Origin: Candidatus Krumholzibacteriia bacterium
Lineage (GTDB): Bacteria; Krumholzibacteriota; Krumholzibacteriia; JAJRXK01
Direction of reading: 5' to 3'
Length of the DNA stretch: 64,000 nucleotides
Assembly (NCBI GenBank): GCA_035268685.1
Contig: DATFKK010000180.1
Coordinates: 22,909 to 86,908, forward strand
Both the position numbers and the translations under genes were made by a program. The notes beneath the pieces were generated by a model. That model was not told the DNA's origin, made no database searches, and worked only from the letters and a program-made list of their open reading frames with translations. Each line of letters opens with the position of its first letter. The stretch's first letter is position 1. Shown piece after piece: positions 32,449 to 41,021 of the stretch.

Positions 32449-33222
32449 TCAGTAGACGGGGATGGCGAACCCGAGAATCAGCTCGAAGTTCGGCGCGTCG
32501 TCGTCGAGGCCCAGTGCGATGGCGCCTCGGAGGTGCCCGCCGGGCGGGAGTTCGTAGTCCAGTCCGCCGGTCAGACGGGCCAGGTCGGTGGCGGTGGACA
32601 GGTCGAGTTCGGCGATCACTGCCAGCTCCTCGGTCAGCGGCACGATGGTGCCGCCTCCGAGGAACAGGCCGAGTTCGCGATCGTCGCCGACCTCGACGCT
32701 CTCGAGGCCGGCGTTGCCGATCAACGTGAGATTGCCGTCGACGTCGGTGCGCAGGGCACCGAAGCCGCGGAAGTCGAAGTTCCCGCCGCCGACGTCCTCG
32801 CTGCCGACGGGCAGCGTGAACTCGGCTCCCACGGCAGCATCGAACTCCGCCTGCAGCGGCAGGCGGTAGCGGGCGTAGGCTCCGAGGTCGCGCAGTCCGG
32901 TCTCGCCGTCACCGAAGTCGGGGTCGATCGAGGCGAAGCCCCAGCGACCGCCGGCCTCGAGATCGTCGTTCGCCCAGACCGCGGCGCGAGCGCCGGCGAT
33001 CAACACGTTGCCCGAGTCGAAGTCCTGGAACCGCAGTTCGGGCTCGACGTCGATGCCGCGGGTGAAGGTGGCGTCGGTGACCCACGCCTGGAAGGGGCGG
33101 ACGTCGCCGAGATCACTCGTCGACGTGTAGGCGGCGCTGGTCCTTTCCTGGGCCGCCGCGGGCGCGGCGACGACCACGGCCAGGCCGAGCAGCAGCGCGC
33201 TGCGAATCGGAAGACGGGGCAC
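32449..33222 (-). CDS. Outer-membrane beta-barrel protein of unknown function
   Basis: A 257-residue protein starting at GTG 33222 with GAGGAGG seven bases upstream. The signal peptide ends AAAQE (about residue 25). The rest is alternating strands of 8-12 residues with Gly/Asp turns (for example AYARYRLPLQAEFDAAVGAEFTLPVGS, LAVIAELDLSTATDLARLTGGLDYEL) and it ends in FELILGFAIPVY, an aromatic C-terminus as needed for barrel insertion. Resembles the PF13557-like outer-membrane proteins; function unknown. It precedes pruA by 18 bases and may be co-transcribed. Confidence 0.75.
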   Translation of the reverse strand: MPRLPIRSALLLGLAVVVAAPAAAQERTSAAYTSTSDLGDVRPFQAWVTDATFTRGIDVEPELRFQDFDSGNVLIAGARAAVWANDDLEAGGRWGFASIDPDFGDGETGLRDLGAYARYRLPLQAEFDAAVGAEFTLPVGSEDVGGGNFDFRGFGALRTDVDGNLTLIGNAGLESVEVGDDRELGLFLGGGTIVPLTEELAVIAELDLSTATDLARLTGGLDYELPPGGHLRGAIALGLDDDAPNFELILGFAIPVY

Positions 33223-33367
33223 GGATACCCTCCTCGGGGGACGATTCGGCGGGCGGGGCGCGCAGAGCGGCCGTAGCCTACGGCATGGCCTCGGGGCCCG
33301 CAAGGCGCCCCACACGGCTTCGATACGCCCGCGTCGTGCTTTTCTTCCCTCGCCCCGGAGGTCTTCC

Positions 33368-35569
33368 GTGATCCTGCGTCTCTTCCTCTTCCTGCTCGCC
33401 GTGTCGACGACCACGTCGACCGCGGCCGATCGCCTCACGCTGGAGTCGATCTTCCTCGAGGGGGCTCACGACGGTCCCGACCGCCCGTCCGTCCAGTGGA
33501 TCGACGACGGACGGGCTCTGGTCCGGAGCGATTCCGAGGACGGCAGTCTCGTGTCGACGCGCATCGAGGCGAGCAACGGTGAGGAGCGCGCGTGGCTGCG
33601 CGTCGATCCCTGGGTCGATCCGGTCCACGGTGAGGTCGAGGCCGCGAGCGCGGAAGTGGCACCCGGCGAACGCCACGTGCTCCTGCGAACCCGGACCGAA
33701 GCACGCTGGCGGCGCTCGACCTTCGCCGACCACTGGGTGCTGGACCGCGAGACGGGCGAGCGGTTCCGGTTGAGTTCCGAAGGCCAGGAACTCCACGCGG
33801 CCTTCTCGCCCGACGGCGCACGCGTCGGTTTCGTGGTGGGCTCACAGTTGCGCCTGCTCGACCTCGGCTCGCGCGAGGTCGCGACCATCGGTCCGGTGCA
33901 CGACGCTCAGGTCACACACGGGGATCCCGACTGGGTCTACGAGGAGGAGTTCGACTTCTCCGAGGCATGGTGGTGGTCGCCCGACTCCGAGCACGTCGCG
34001 CTCCTGCGTTTCGACCGCGCCGGTGTGTCCCGGTTCCCCATGGTCGTGACCGGGGACGGACCCATGCCCCGCCACGAGCCCTTCGACTACCCGAAGGCCG
34101 GCTCGCGCAACAGCCGGGTCTCGCTGCTGCTGCATCCCTGGGCCGACACCGACGCGCAGCGCGTGATCGCCACCGTCGACACCGACCAGGGCTACCTCGT
34201 GCGTGCCGACTTCACACCCGACGGTCGCACGCTGACCTACCAGATCCTCGATCGCGACCAACGCGGGCTGCGCCTCTTCGCCCTGGACCTCACCGACACG
34301 GATGCGATGCCGCGTCTCGTGCTCGAGGAGACGGCCGAGGCGTGGGTCGAGGTCGACCGCGACCTGCACCTGCTCGACGACGGAAGCTTCCTGTGGACCA
34401 GCCGCCGTAGCGGGTTCCGGCACGTTTGGCGCGGCCGTCTCGATGGGGGTGCGTTGGAGCCGCTGACGCAGGGCGACTTCGATGTCCACTCCATCGCCGG
34501 GGCGAACACCGACCACGCGATCCTGCTGACCCAGCGGACACGGCCCGTCGACCGCAACCTCGAACGTCTCGACCTCGACGACGCACGGCTGACGCGTCTG
34601 AGCGGTGAGCGCGGTTGGAGTTCCGCGAAGGTCGCACCCGACGCCGAAGCAGTGGTCCACACCTGGTCGACCGCGGACCAGCGGCCGCAGGTCGAGCTGA
34701 TCGACCCGCGCGGCCGTCGACTGGCGTCGCTGCACGAGGACACCATGGAGGACCTGGCGGACCTCGATCCCGTGGAGTTCGAGATGCAGACCATCGAGGT
34801 CGAAGGAGCGCCGGAGATGTGGGGACGCATCACGCGGCGCGGCGACTTCGACCCGGCGCAGGAGCACCCGGTGTTGATCTACGTGTACGGCGGACCGGGT
34901 GCCCAGGCGGCACGTGACCGCTGGGGAGGATCGAGGAGCCTGTTCCATCGCATGCTCGTCGAGCGCGGCTGGGTGGTGGTCACCGCCGACGGTCGGGGCA
35001 GTGCAGGTCGCGGTGTCGAGTACGAGACCGCGACCTACCTGCAGCTCGGAACGCACGAGATCGACGATCAGGTGCGCCTGGTCGACTGGCTGCGCGCGCA
35101 GGAGTGGGTCGATCCCGACGCGTTGGCGATCCATGGCAGTAGCTACGGGGGCTACGCCAGCATCGGGGCCGCGATCCGGGCCGAGGGTCGACTCGCCGCC
35201 GCCATCGCCGCCGCGCCGGTCACCGACTGGCGCTTCTACGACACGGGCTACACCGAGCGCTACATGCTCACGCCCGGTCTCAACCCCGAGGGCTACGAAC
35301 AGGGTTCGTGGTTGCACCAGGTCGACGACCTCGAAGTTGCACTGTTGTTGTTGCACGGCACCGGAGACGACAACGTGCACGACCAGAACACGCATCGGCT
35401 GGTCTCGGCCCTGGTGGAGGCACACAAGACCTTCGATCTGATGATCTATCCGGACAAGAACCATGCGCTCCCGGGTGAGGCCACGCGTTACGACGTCTAC
35501 CGCCGTCATGCCGAACACCTCGACCGGCACGTCGCACCGGTGGGCGATGTGGAGGGCTCGCCCGAGTGA
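33368..35569 (+). CDS. Dipeptidyl peptidase IV family serine peptidase (S9)
   Basis: A 733-residue exported peptidase; GTG start with GGAGG upstream and a signal peptide of about 20 residues. The N-terminal beta-propeller carries DWVYEEEF (about 179-186), whose double Glu holds the substrate amino terminus and defines DPP-IV specificity for X-Pro dipeptides. The catalytic alpha/beta-hydrolase domain has Ser592 (GSSYGG), Asp near 667-668 (HGTGDDNVHDQN) and His699 (KNHALPG). Likely periplasmic or secreted, working on peptides made by the neighbouring secreted proteases. Divergent from the barrel gene, with 145 bases between. Confidence 0.94.
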   Translation: MILRLFLFLLAVSTTTSTAADRLTLESIFLEGAHDGPDRPSVQWIDDGRALVRSDSEDGSLVSTRIEASNGEERAWLRVDPWVDPVHGEVEAASAEVAPGERHVLLRTRTEARWRRSTFADHWVLDRETGERFRLSSEGQELHAAFSPDGARVGFVVGSQLRLLDLGSREVATIGPVHDAQVTHGDPDWVYEEEFDFSEAWWWSPDSEHVALLRFDRAGVSRFPMVVTGDGPMPRHEPFDYPKAGSRNSRVSLLLHPWADTDAQRVIATVDTDQGYLVRADFTPDGRTLTYQILDRDQRGLRLFALDLTDTDAMPRLVLEETAEAWVEVDRDLHLLDDGSFLWTSRRSGFRHVWRGRLDGGALEPLTQGDFDVHSIAGANTDHAILLTQRTRPVDRNLERLDLDDARLTRLSGERGWSSAKVAPDAEAVVHTWSTADQRPQVELIDPRGRRLASLHEDTMEDLADLDPVEFEMQTIEVEGAPEMWGRITRRGDFDPAQEHPVLIYVYGGPGAQAARDRWGGSRSLFHRMLVERGWVVVTADGRGSAGRGVEYETATYLQLGTHEIDDQVRLVDWLRAQEWVDPDALAIHGSSYGGYASIGAAIRAEGRLAAAIAAAPVTDWRFYDTGYTERYMLTPGLNPEGYEQGSWLHQVDDLEVALLLLHGTGDDNVHDQNTHRLVSALVEAHKTFDLMIYPDKNHALPGEATRYDVYRRHAEHLDRHVAPVGDVEGSPE

Positions 35570-35804
35570 CCCTGCGGTCCTCCACACTCGGTTCTCCGGA
35601 GTGCGCCGAGCGGGCCCCCGGCCCGGAGCCGGGCCCCGCCTCGGGCCTCGGAGGCGTGTCGCGCACGGGACGCCCTTGCCCTCGTGGCGCCCGGCGCATA
35701 GGGTGCCCGATGGGAACCGAGCGGCACGTGGCGTGTATGCTGGCGGTCATCGGTCCCCAACGGCCTTCCTCCCGATCCGATCGAACGCAGGAGGTCGAAC
35801 CCCC

Positions 35805-37172
35805 ATGTCGTCCACGACGCGCCCTTTGGCCGTCCGGAGTCCGCAGCCGTCCCGATTCGCCACCGAAGTCCGCATTTCGTCGGAACCGGGTGTGCGAGAA
35901 CTCCCAGGAGAGGCGGTGACCGTGCCCGACTACACCGCCCACCCCTTCCTCGATCCCGATCTGTTCCGCCGCGATCGCTACGCACTGCGCTACTTCCAGA
36001 GGCTGTTCCGCGATTCCCTTCGCAACGACTGGCAGTACTCACGCCTGCTGAATCGTCTCCTGCACCCGATGGGCGACGAATCCGCGCTCGAAGTCGACGA
36101 GCGCGTGCTGGCCAGCTACTTCGACGACGCCTCGCGCTACGTCTCCGAGTTGTCGGACCTCGTCGCGCCCGACGACCGTCAGCGCTACGAACCACTGCCC
36201 GAAGTGGCCGAGTGCAACGATCTGCGCGAACTCGGCGAGTTGTTGTTCGCCCGTGACCACGCCGATCCGGGGCGCGCCCGACGTGTCCGGTTCGAGGCCC
36301 AGCGCAAGCTGTACCTCACCAAGCTGCTCATCCAGATCGAGCACACCCGCGTGGTGCAGGACGGGCCGCGCCACCGGCGTTACCTGATCGAACTGCTCGA
36401 CCGCGAGCTGTGGGCCTTCGCCACCGACGCGCGCGACGAGGTCGCCGCCTACGCCCTGGACCCGGAACAGGACGTCTCGCGCAACGGCGATGATCTCGAG
36501 TCGTGGAACTTCCGGGTGCGGCGCGTGCAGCGCGCGATCCCGGGCGGCGAGATCGACGTCGACGTCTATCACTTCGACACCCGCTTCAAGCGCGAGAGCG
36601 CCGGCTACGACTACAGCCCCGGCGGGACGGAGTACCGCGTGGCCGAGCGTACCCGCTACGCCCAGATGAAACGCAACCGCTCGGCGTCGATCCTCTCGAA
36701 GATGCTGCGCAAGGGGATCAACGACCCCAACTCGATCACCGACATGCTCGGCGCGAAGTTCATCGTGGCCACCGAGCGCGACGTCCAGCGGCTCGCCGAG
36801 CTGCTGCACCACGTGCTCGGGGGGATCTTCCTGTTCCGCAACCAGGTCGACCTGTTCCGCCGGCCCGAGGACCACGGAATGCTGAACCGGTTCAGTGCCC
36901 CGGACTTCAAGACCTTCAAGGAAGACGTGGACATCCTGTACCGTCCCGCCGAACAGGAGAACGGCCGGGCCTACTTGTTCAGCGTGGAGCTGCAGATCTT
37001 CACCGTGGAGAGTTTCCTGCAGACGGTCCACAGTCGCGCCTACACCTCGCACCGCGAGTACAAGCGGCGCCAGTTCCTTCAGGGCGTGATGCCCTACGTG
37101 TTTCCGGCCAGTCTGTACGGCGCTCCCTCGCCTTCGCAGGAGCGCGGATCCCTCGACGGAGAAGCTGCCTGA
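35805..37172 (+). CDS. RelA/SpoT-like nucleotidyltransferase-domain protein
   Basis: A 455-residue cytoplasmic protein; ATG 35805 with GCAGGAGG upstream. Residues 1-270 are mainly helical and unrecognised; no HD hydrolase motif is seen. From about 289 the phrase KRNRSASILSKMLRKG then DPNSITDMLGAKFIV copies the pattern of (p)ppGpp synthetases (basic residues, SI..KM..KG, D..x.I.D..G.[KR]). Near 395 VELQI and then HSRAYTSHREYK recall the E-x-Q-I and YK elements. Not all synthetase residues can be matched, so it could be a degenerate or new alarmone-type enzyme. The stop overlaps the STAS start (TGATG), tying the two together. Confidence 0.6.
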   Translation: MSSTTRPLAVRSPQPSRFATEVRISSEPGVRELPGEAVTVPDYTAHPFLDPDLFRRDRYALRYFQRLFRDSLRNDWQYSRLLNRLLHPMGDESALEVDERVLASYFDDASRYVSELSDLVAPDDRQRYEPLPEVAECNDLRELGELLFARDHADPGRARRVRFEAQRKLYLTKLLIQIEHTRVVQDGPRHRRYLIELLDRELWAFATDARDEVAAYALDPEQDVSRNGDDLESWNFRVRRVQRAIPGGEIDVDVYHFDTRFKRESAGYDYSPGGTEYRVAERTRYAQMKRNRSASILSKMLRKGINDPNSITDMLGAKFIVATERDVQRLAELLHHVLGGIFLFRNQVDLFRRPEDHGMLNRFSAPDFKTFKEDVDILYRPAEQENGRAYLFSVELQIFTVESFLQTVHSRAYTSHREYKRRQFLQGVMPYVFPASLYGAPSPSQERGSLDGEAA

Positions 37173-37528
37173 TGCCCATTCGATTCCAGGACGAAACCCG
37201 GCGCGGAGTGCGCGTGGTCCACCTCAGCGGGTCGTGGACTGCCGGCCCCGACGACGATCCCCTGCGCGCACAGTACCGACAGTGGATCGAGAACGGCGAG
37301 CGTGTCTTCGTCATGGACCTGTCGGCTCTCGATCTCCTGAACTCGATCGGTCTGGGCAAGCTGGTGAGCTACTACACGTCTTTGGCCCGTGAAGGCGGCC
37401 GGGTGGCCCTCGCCGGGCTGACCGAACGCAACCGGCGTGCGGCCTACATCGCCCGTATCCTTGACCTGTTCGAGGAGTTCGAGGACGTCGACACGGCGGT
37501 GGACGCCGTCGCGCCGGCGGAGAACTGA
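37172..37528 (+). CDS. STAS-domain protein (anti-sigma factor antagonist-like)
   Basis: A 118-residue single STAS domain like SpoIIAA/RsbV. The strand-helix FVMDLSALDLLNSIGLGKLVSYYTSL has the conserved serine (Ser58 in NSIGLG) phosphorylated by partner kinases in this family, followed by GGRVALAGLTERNRRAAYIARILDLF. Its ATG overlaps the stop of the RelA-like gene. A matching anti-sigma kinase or phosphatase is not in the window, so the partner may be distant or be the RelA-like protein itself. Confidence 0.9.
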   Translation: MPIRFQDETRRGVRVVHLSGSWTAGPDDDPLRAQYRQWIENGERVFVMDLSALDLLNSIGLGKLVSYYTSLAREGGRVALAGLTERNRRAAYIARILDLFEEFEDVDTAVDAVAPAEN

Positions 37529-37560
37529 ACCTGCACCGTCCCGCGTCCCGGAGCGAGACC

Positions 37561-37947
37561 ATGAACTACGGCTACACCCGTGAAGTCGATCATCCCTTCG
37601 ACCGCGCCGTCGAGCGTGTGACCGAAGAACTCGGCAAGGAGGGCTTCGGCGTGCTGACGTCGATCGACGTCAAGGACACGCTCAAGAAGAAGCTCGACGA
37701 GGATCGCCGGCCCTACGTGATCCTCGGCGCGTGCAATCCGCACTTCGCCCATCAGGCCCTGCAGATGGAAGAGGATCTCGGGCTGTTGCTCCCGTGCAAC
37801 GCGGTGGTCTACGAGAACGAGAAGGGCCACACCGTGATCGGCGCGATCGACACCCACGCCATGCTCGGACTCGTGGGCAACGACGCACTCGACCCGGTGG
37901 CCGACGAGGTCAACGCGAGGCTGCGGCGCGCGATCGACGCCGTCTGA
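37561..37947 (+). CDS. DUF302 domain protein
   Basis: A 128-residue soluble protein matching DUF302 over its length: an N-terminal VDHPFDRAVERVTEELGKEGFGVLTSIDVKDTL, central YVILGACNPHFAHQALQMEEDLGLLLPCNAVVYE and closing VADEVNARLRRAI. Function in the family is unknown, though a small-ligand or heme role has been suggested because of the Cys and His positions. Same direction as the STAS gene, 32 bases downstream, and convergent with the FIST gene 14 bases on. Confidence 0.9.
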   Translation: MNYGYTREVDHPFDRAVERVTEELGKEGFGVLTSIDVKDTLKKKLDEDRRPYVILGACNPHFAHQALQMEEDLGLLLPCNAVVYENEKGHTVIGAIDTHAMLGLVGNDALDPVADEVNARLRRAIDAV

Positions 37948-37961
37948 ACGACACCGGCCGG

Positions 37962-39152
37962 TCAGCCGCTGCGGGGGCGGACCACACCGAGCACGGTCGT
38001 GTAGCCGTGCACGTAGGTGTTGCCCCCGACCGGCCCGATCTCTCCATTGGCGAAGAACCCGGCCACGGGCATGGGTCCGAGTGCTTCGTGCACCGAGGAC
38101 ACGTCGTGGTTCGCGGTCCCGAAGAGGTTGCGGCCCCGGCCGAGGCAGCTGAACTGCAGGACGGCGGCGGGTTCGGTGTCGGGTCGGCCGCCGACATAGC
38201 GCTGCAGGAGCAGGTCGAGATCGGCGGCCGCGGTCCGTCCGTCGCGCACGTGGAACTGCACCGTCTGGCCCTGCCGCAGCTCCGATCCGACCGCGATCAC
38301 GCCCGATTCCCGGTGCATGCCCAGGATGTTCCGCACCAGGAAGTCGCCGCGGCCCATCTCCTCGCGCATCTCGTCGACGACCAGGCCCAGGTGCAGGGCG
38401 TGTCGGGCGAGCTGCCGTTCGTCGTCGTCGAGAGTGGTGAAGACCTCCTGCAGGACCTCCGTCGGCGGACGCTCGTCGAGTGCCTGCAACAACTGGCCTT
38501 CGCACTCGGTGATCCGGGCCGGCGCGCCGATCGGCCGGCAACCCTGGGCCACGATCGGGTCCACCCGGACGTTGCCCCACACGGCGAGCACCGTCGCCCC
38601 CTCGCGTTCGATGCCCTCGTCGGTGAACAGGGCGGTCGCGCCCGGTCCGCTCGCACCGCTGGCCAGCCCCCCGACGACTCGCGACGCGGGGTAGGCGTAG
38701 TCCAGGCCCTGCAGCAGCTGTTGGTGGTCGATCGTGAAGGGATCGCACAGCACCACGAAGTCGGGGTGGAGCTGGGGGTCCACACCGAAGAGGTCACGCC
38801 ACGGAGCGGGGCTCCCGTCGAGGGGTGGCAGGTCGTCGGTGCCGACCGACGTGCACCGCATGTCCACGCCGGGCAGGTTGGCGGCGAGCAGGACGATCCC
38901 CGGACGGTCCTCGAGCTCCAGGTGGGAGCCGATGACCGCGGCGGCCGAGCATCCGAGGATCGAGGGGCCCGGACCGAAGCCGTCACGGAGACGATCCACG
39001 ACGCGCCCGAGATCGAACAGGTGCTGTTCGCTGGCGTGGACGAAGAGGAGATCCACCGGGTCGCCGTTCATCCCCTGGCGGACGTCGTCGACCACGGCGT
39101 CGAGCGCGTGGTCGATGTCCTTCGTGTCACTGATGGCACTGACCCAACGCAC
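37962..39152 (-). CDS. FIST-domain sensory protein
   Basis: A 396-residue cytoplasmic protein with FIST_N (about 20-235) and FIST_C (about 240-375). Signature segments are ILGCSAAAVIGS near residue 67, VVGGLASGASGPGATALF, and the C-terminal FSCLGRGRNLFG and PVAGFFANGEIGPVGGNTYVHGYTTVLGVV. FIST domains are thought to bind small ligands, possibly amino acids, in signalling pathways. GTG start with GGGGAGG six bases upstream. No kinase or cyclase is attached or adjacent. Confidence 0.92.
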   Translation of the reverse strand: MRWVSAISDTKDIDHALDAVVDDVRQGMNGDPVDLLFVHASEQHLFDLGRVVDRLRDGFGPGPSILGCSAAAVIGSHLELEDRPGIVLLAANLPGVDMRCTSVGTDDLPPLDGSPAPWRDLFGVDPQLHPDFVVLCDPFTIDHQQLLQGLDYAYPASRVVGGLASGASGPGATALFTDEGIEREGATVLAVWGNVRVDPIVAQGCRPIGAPARITECEGQLLQALDERPPTEVLQEVFTTLDDDERQLARHALHLGLVVDEMREEMGRGDFLVRNILGMHRESGVIAVGSELRQGQTVQFHVRDGRTAAADLDLLLQRYVGGRPDTEPAAVLQFSCLGRGRNLFGTANHDVSSVHEALGPMPVAGFFANGEIGPVGGNTYVHGYTTVLGVVRPRSG

Positions 39153-39336
39153 GGTGGTCCTCCCCTTCGCGGTTCCCGGCGTCGCCAGGCCGGGACGCGG
39201 TCCCTAGCTTGTCGGCGCCGCATTCCCACGTGACGCGCCCGACGATGCGCCGCATCCTCGGCCGATCCGGGACACGGCGCATCTCGGTCCCCGGCACTGT
39301 AGGACCATCGATGGTTCGATTCCAGCAGAGCACACG

Positions 39337-40221
39337 ATGATCATCCCACCTCGCCGTCTCCTGCTCGCGCCGCTCCTGCTGCTCGTCGCCTGCGGCGGCT
39401 CGCCCGACCGCGGCGCCCCTCGTTCCGGCGTCCCGGAGCGCGTCGTGTTGTTCGGGCCGAATCTCACGCAGACCGCCCTGCGGCTGGGCCACGCCGACCG
39501 GATCGCCGCGATCACCGACTACTGCCACTGGACGCACCCCTCGGCCGAACCCCCGCGGATCGGGGGTGCGCTGGATCCGGACCTCGAGACCATCGCACGG
39601 ATCGACCCCGACCTCCTCGTACTGCAGGGACGGAGCGAGAGACTGCGCTCCTTCGCGGCCGATCAGGGTTTCGCGGTGGCCGACGTCGAGATGGACGACG
39701 ACGTGTCGTCCATCCTGCGGGGCGTGGTGGCGATCGATTCCCTGCTCGGAGGCGGAGAGGCCGTCCGCGGCCACGCCCTGGTCGACACCCTTCGGGCCGA
39801 ACTCGCCGCGCTGCGTGGGCCGCGGAGCACCGGCGGCCCGACCGTCCTTCCCGTCGTCTCGCGGGACCCCGACACCGTGCGCAGCGTCCTGACCGCGGGA
39901 GACGGAACGTTCCTGCACGAGCTGCTGCTGCACGTGGGTGCACGAGCCTGGACGGAGGGACGGGGGCGTGGCTACTTCGACGTGTCGTTGGAGGAGCTGG
40001 TGGCCGATCCGCCCGACCTCGTGCTCGAGATCGCCGCCGCCGGGGCCCCGACCGACCCACGCCGTTGGCGTGAACCCTGGTTCGAGCTGCTCGGCGATGG
40101 CGTGGTCGTGCGCCGCCTCGAGACGCCGACCGCCCTGATTCCGGGGCCGGGCATCGTGCGCACCGCGCGCGCCCTCGCCGAGGCGACGTCCGGGATCGAA
40201 GCCGCGGAGGGTCCGCGGTGA
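39337..40221 (+). CDS. btuF: B12-type ABC transporter substrate-binding lipoprotein
   Basis: A 294-residue lipoprotein with lipobox ending at Cys19. It has the two-lobe class III binding-protein pattern of BtuF: PERVVLFGPNLTQTALRLGHADRIAAITDYCHWTHPS, then IARIDPDLLVLQG, a long backbone helix, and ADPPDLVLEIAAAG. The downstream ATPase, permease and cobalamin adenosyltransferase point to cobalamin or another corrinoid, though iron-siderophore binding proteins look similar. Its stop overlaps the ATPase GTG (GTGA). No cobalamin riboswitch was recognised in the 184 bases upstream. Confidence 0.82.
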   Translation: MIIPPRRLLLAPLLLLVACGGSPDRGAPRSGVPERVVLFGPNLTQTALRLGHADRIAAITDYCHWTHPSAEPPRIGGALDPDLETIARIDPDLLVLQGRSERLRSFAADQGFAVADVEMDDDVSSILRGVVAIDSLLGGGEAVRGHALVDTLRAELAALRGPRSTGGPTVLPVVSRDPDTVRSVLTAGDGTFLHELLLHVGARAWTEGRGRGYFDVSLEELVADPPDLVLEIAAAGAPTDPRRWREPWFELLGDGVVVRRLETPTALIPGPGIVRTARALAEATSGIEAAEGPR

Positions 40222-41021
40222 GCGGGACCGAAGGTCTGCGGATCGACGCAGTGGGCTTCGGCTACGAGGCCCAGGTCCCCGTGCTGACCGGGGTCGACCT
40301 CACCGTCGCGCCCGGAGATCTCGTCGTGCTGGTGGGAGCGAACGGAAGTGGCAAGAGCACCCTGCTGCGTCTGGCGGCGGGCCTGCGCGATCCGGACCAG
40401 GGAACGGTGACGCTCGACGGACAGGACGTGGCCGCACTCGATCCGCGCGCGCGCGCGCGGGCCATCGCCTTCCTGCCGCAGGACGTCCAGCCCGTGCACC
40501 GCTTGACCGCGCGCGAGGTCATCGAGCTCGGTCGGCATCCGCACCGATCGGTGGCGTGGTCGTCGGCCGGACCGACCGACCGGGCCGCCGTGGACGAGGC
40601 CATCGCCGTCTGCGACGTGGTCGAGCTGCAGACCCGTGCCTTCGACACGCTCAGCGGTGGGGAGCGGCAGCGGGTGTCGATCGCGGCCGCGATCGCCCAG
40701 AGCGGGCGCGTTCTCGTGCTGGACGAACCGACCGCGGCGCTGGACCTGCCCCACCAGGTGTCGGTCTTCGAATTGCTGCACGCCCGCGCGCGCGCGGGGC
40801 TCGCGGTGCTGATCGCGACGCACGACCTGAACCTCGCGGCGTCCTTCGGCGATCGGGTGGTGGCCCTGCACCAGGGACGGGTCCTGGCCGGCGGAAGCCC
40901 GGGCGACGTGATCCGGCCCGAGGTGCTGGGGCCGGTCCTCGGTCCCAGCAGCTGGATCGGTCCCCATCCCGCGACCGGGGGGCCCTGCGTGCTGCCCCGG
41001 GCGGGCGGCGAGGCCCGATGA
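40218..41021 (+). CDS. ABC transporter ATP-binding protein (BtuD/FecE type)
   Basis: A 267-residue ATPase: Walker A GANGSGKST (about 38-46), Q-loop LPQDVQPVHRLTAREVIELGRHPH, signature LSGGERQRVSIA, Walker B VLVLDEPTAALD and switch His in ATHDLNLA, all intact. The RHPH stretch after the Q-loop is typical for iron-siderophore/B12 importers. GTG start overlaps the binding-protein stop; its stop overlaps the permease ATG (ATGA), so all three are coupled. Confidence 0.93.
   Translation: MSGTEGLRIDAVGFGYEAQVPVLTGVDLTVAPGDLVVLVGANGSGKSTLLRLAAGLRDPDQGTVTLDGQDVAALDPRARARAIAFLPQDVQPVHRLTAREVIELGRHPHRSVAWSSAGPTDRAAVDEAIAVCDVVELQTRAFDTLSGGERQRVSIAAAIAQSGRVLVLDEPTAALDLPHQVSVFELLHARARAGLAVLIATHDLNLAASFGDRVVALHQGRVLAGGSPGDVIRPEVLGPVLGPSSWIGPHPATGGPCVLPRAGGEAR

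Noticed and set aside
39305..39335. T-loop-like GGTTCGATTCC, possible tRNA
   Set aside because: The arm has only four of five pairs, there is no acceptor stem, D-arm or anticodon arm at the right distance, and no CCA.
39153..39336. Possible cobalamin riboswitch before btuF
   Set aside because: No B12 box or matching core helices could be found by eye; only 184 bases are available and part is the FIST leader.
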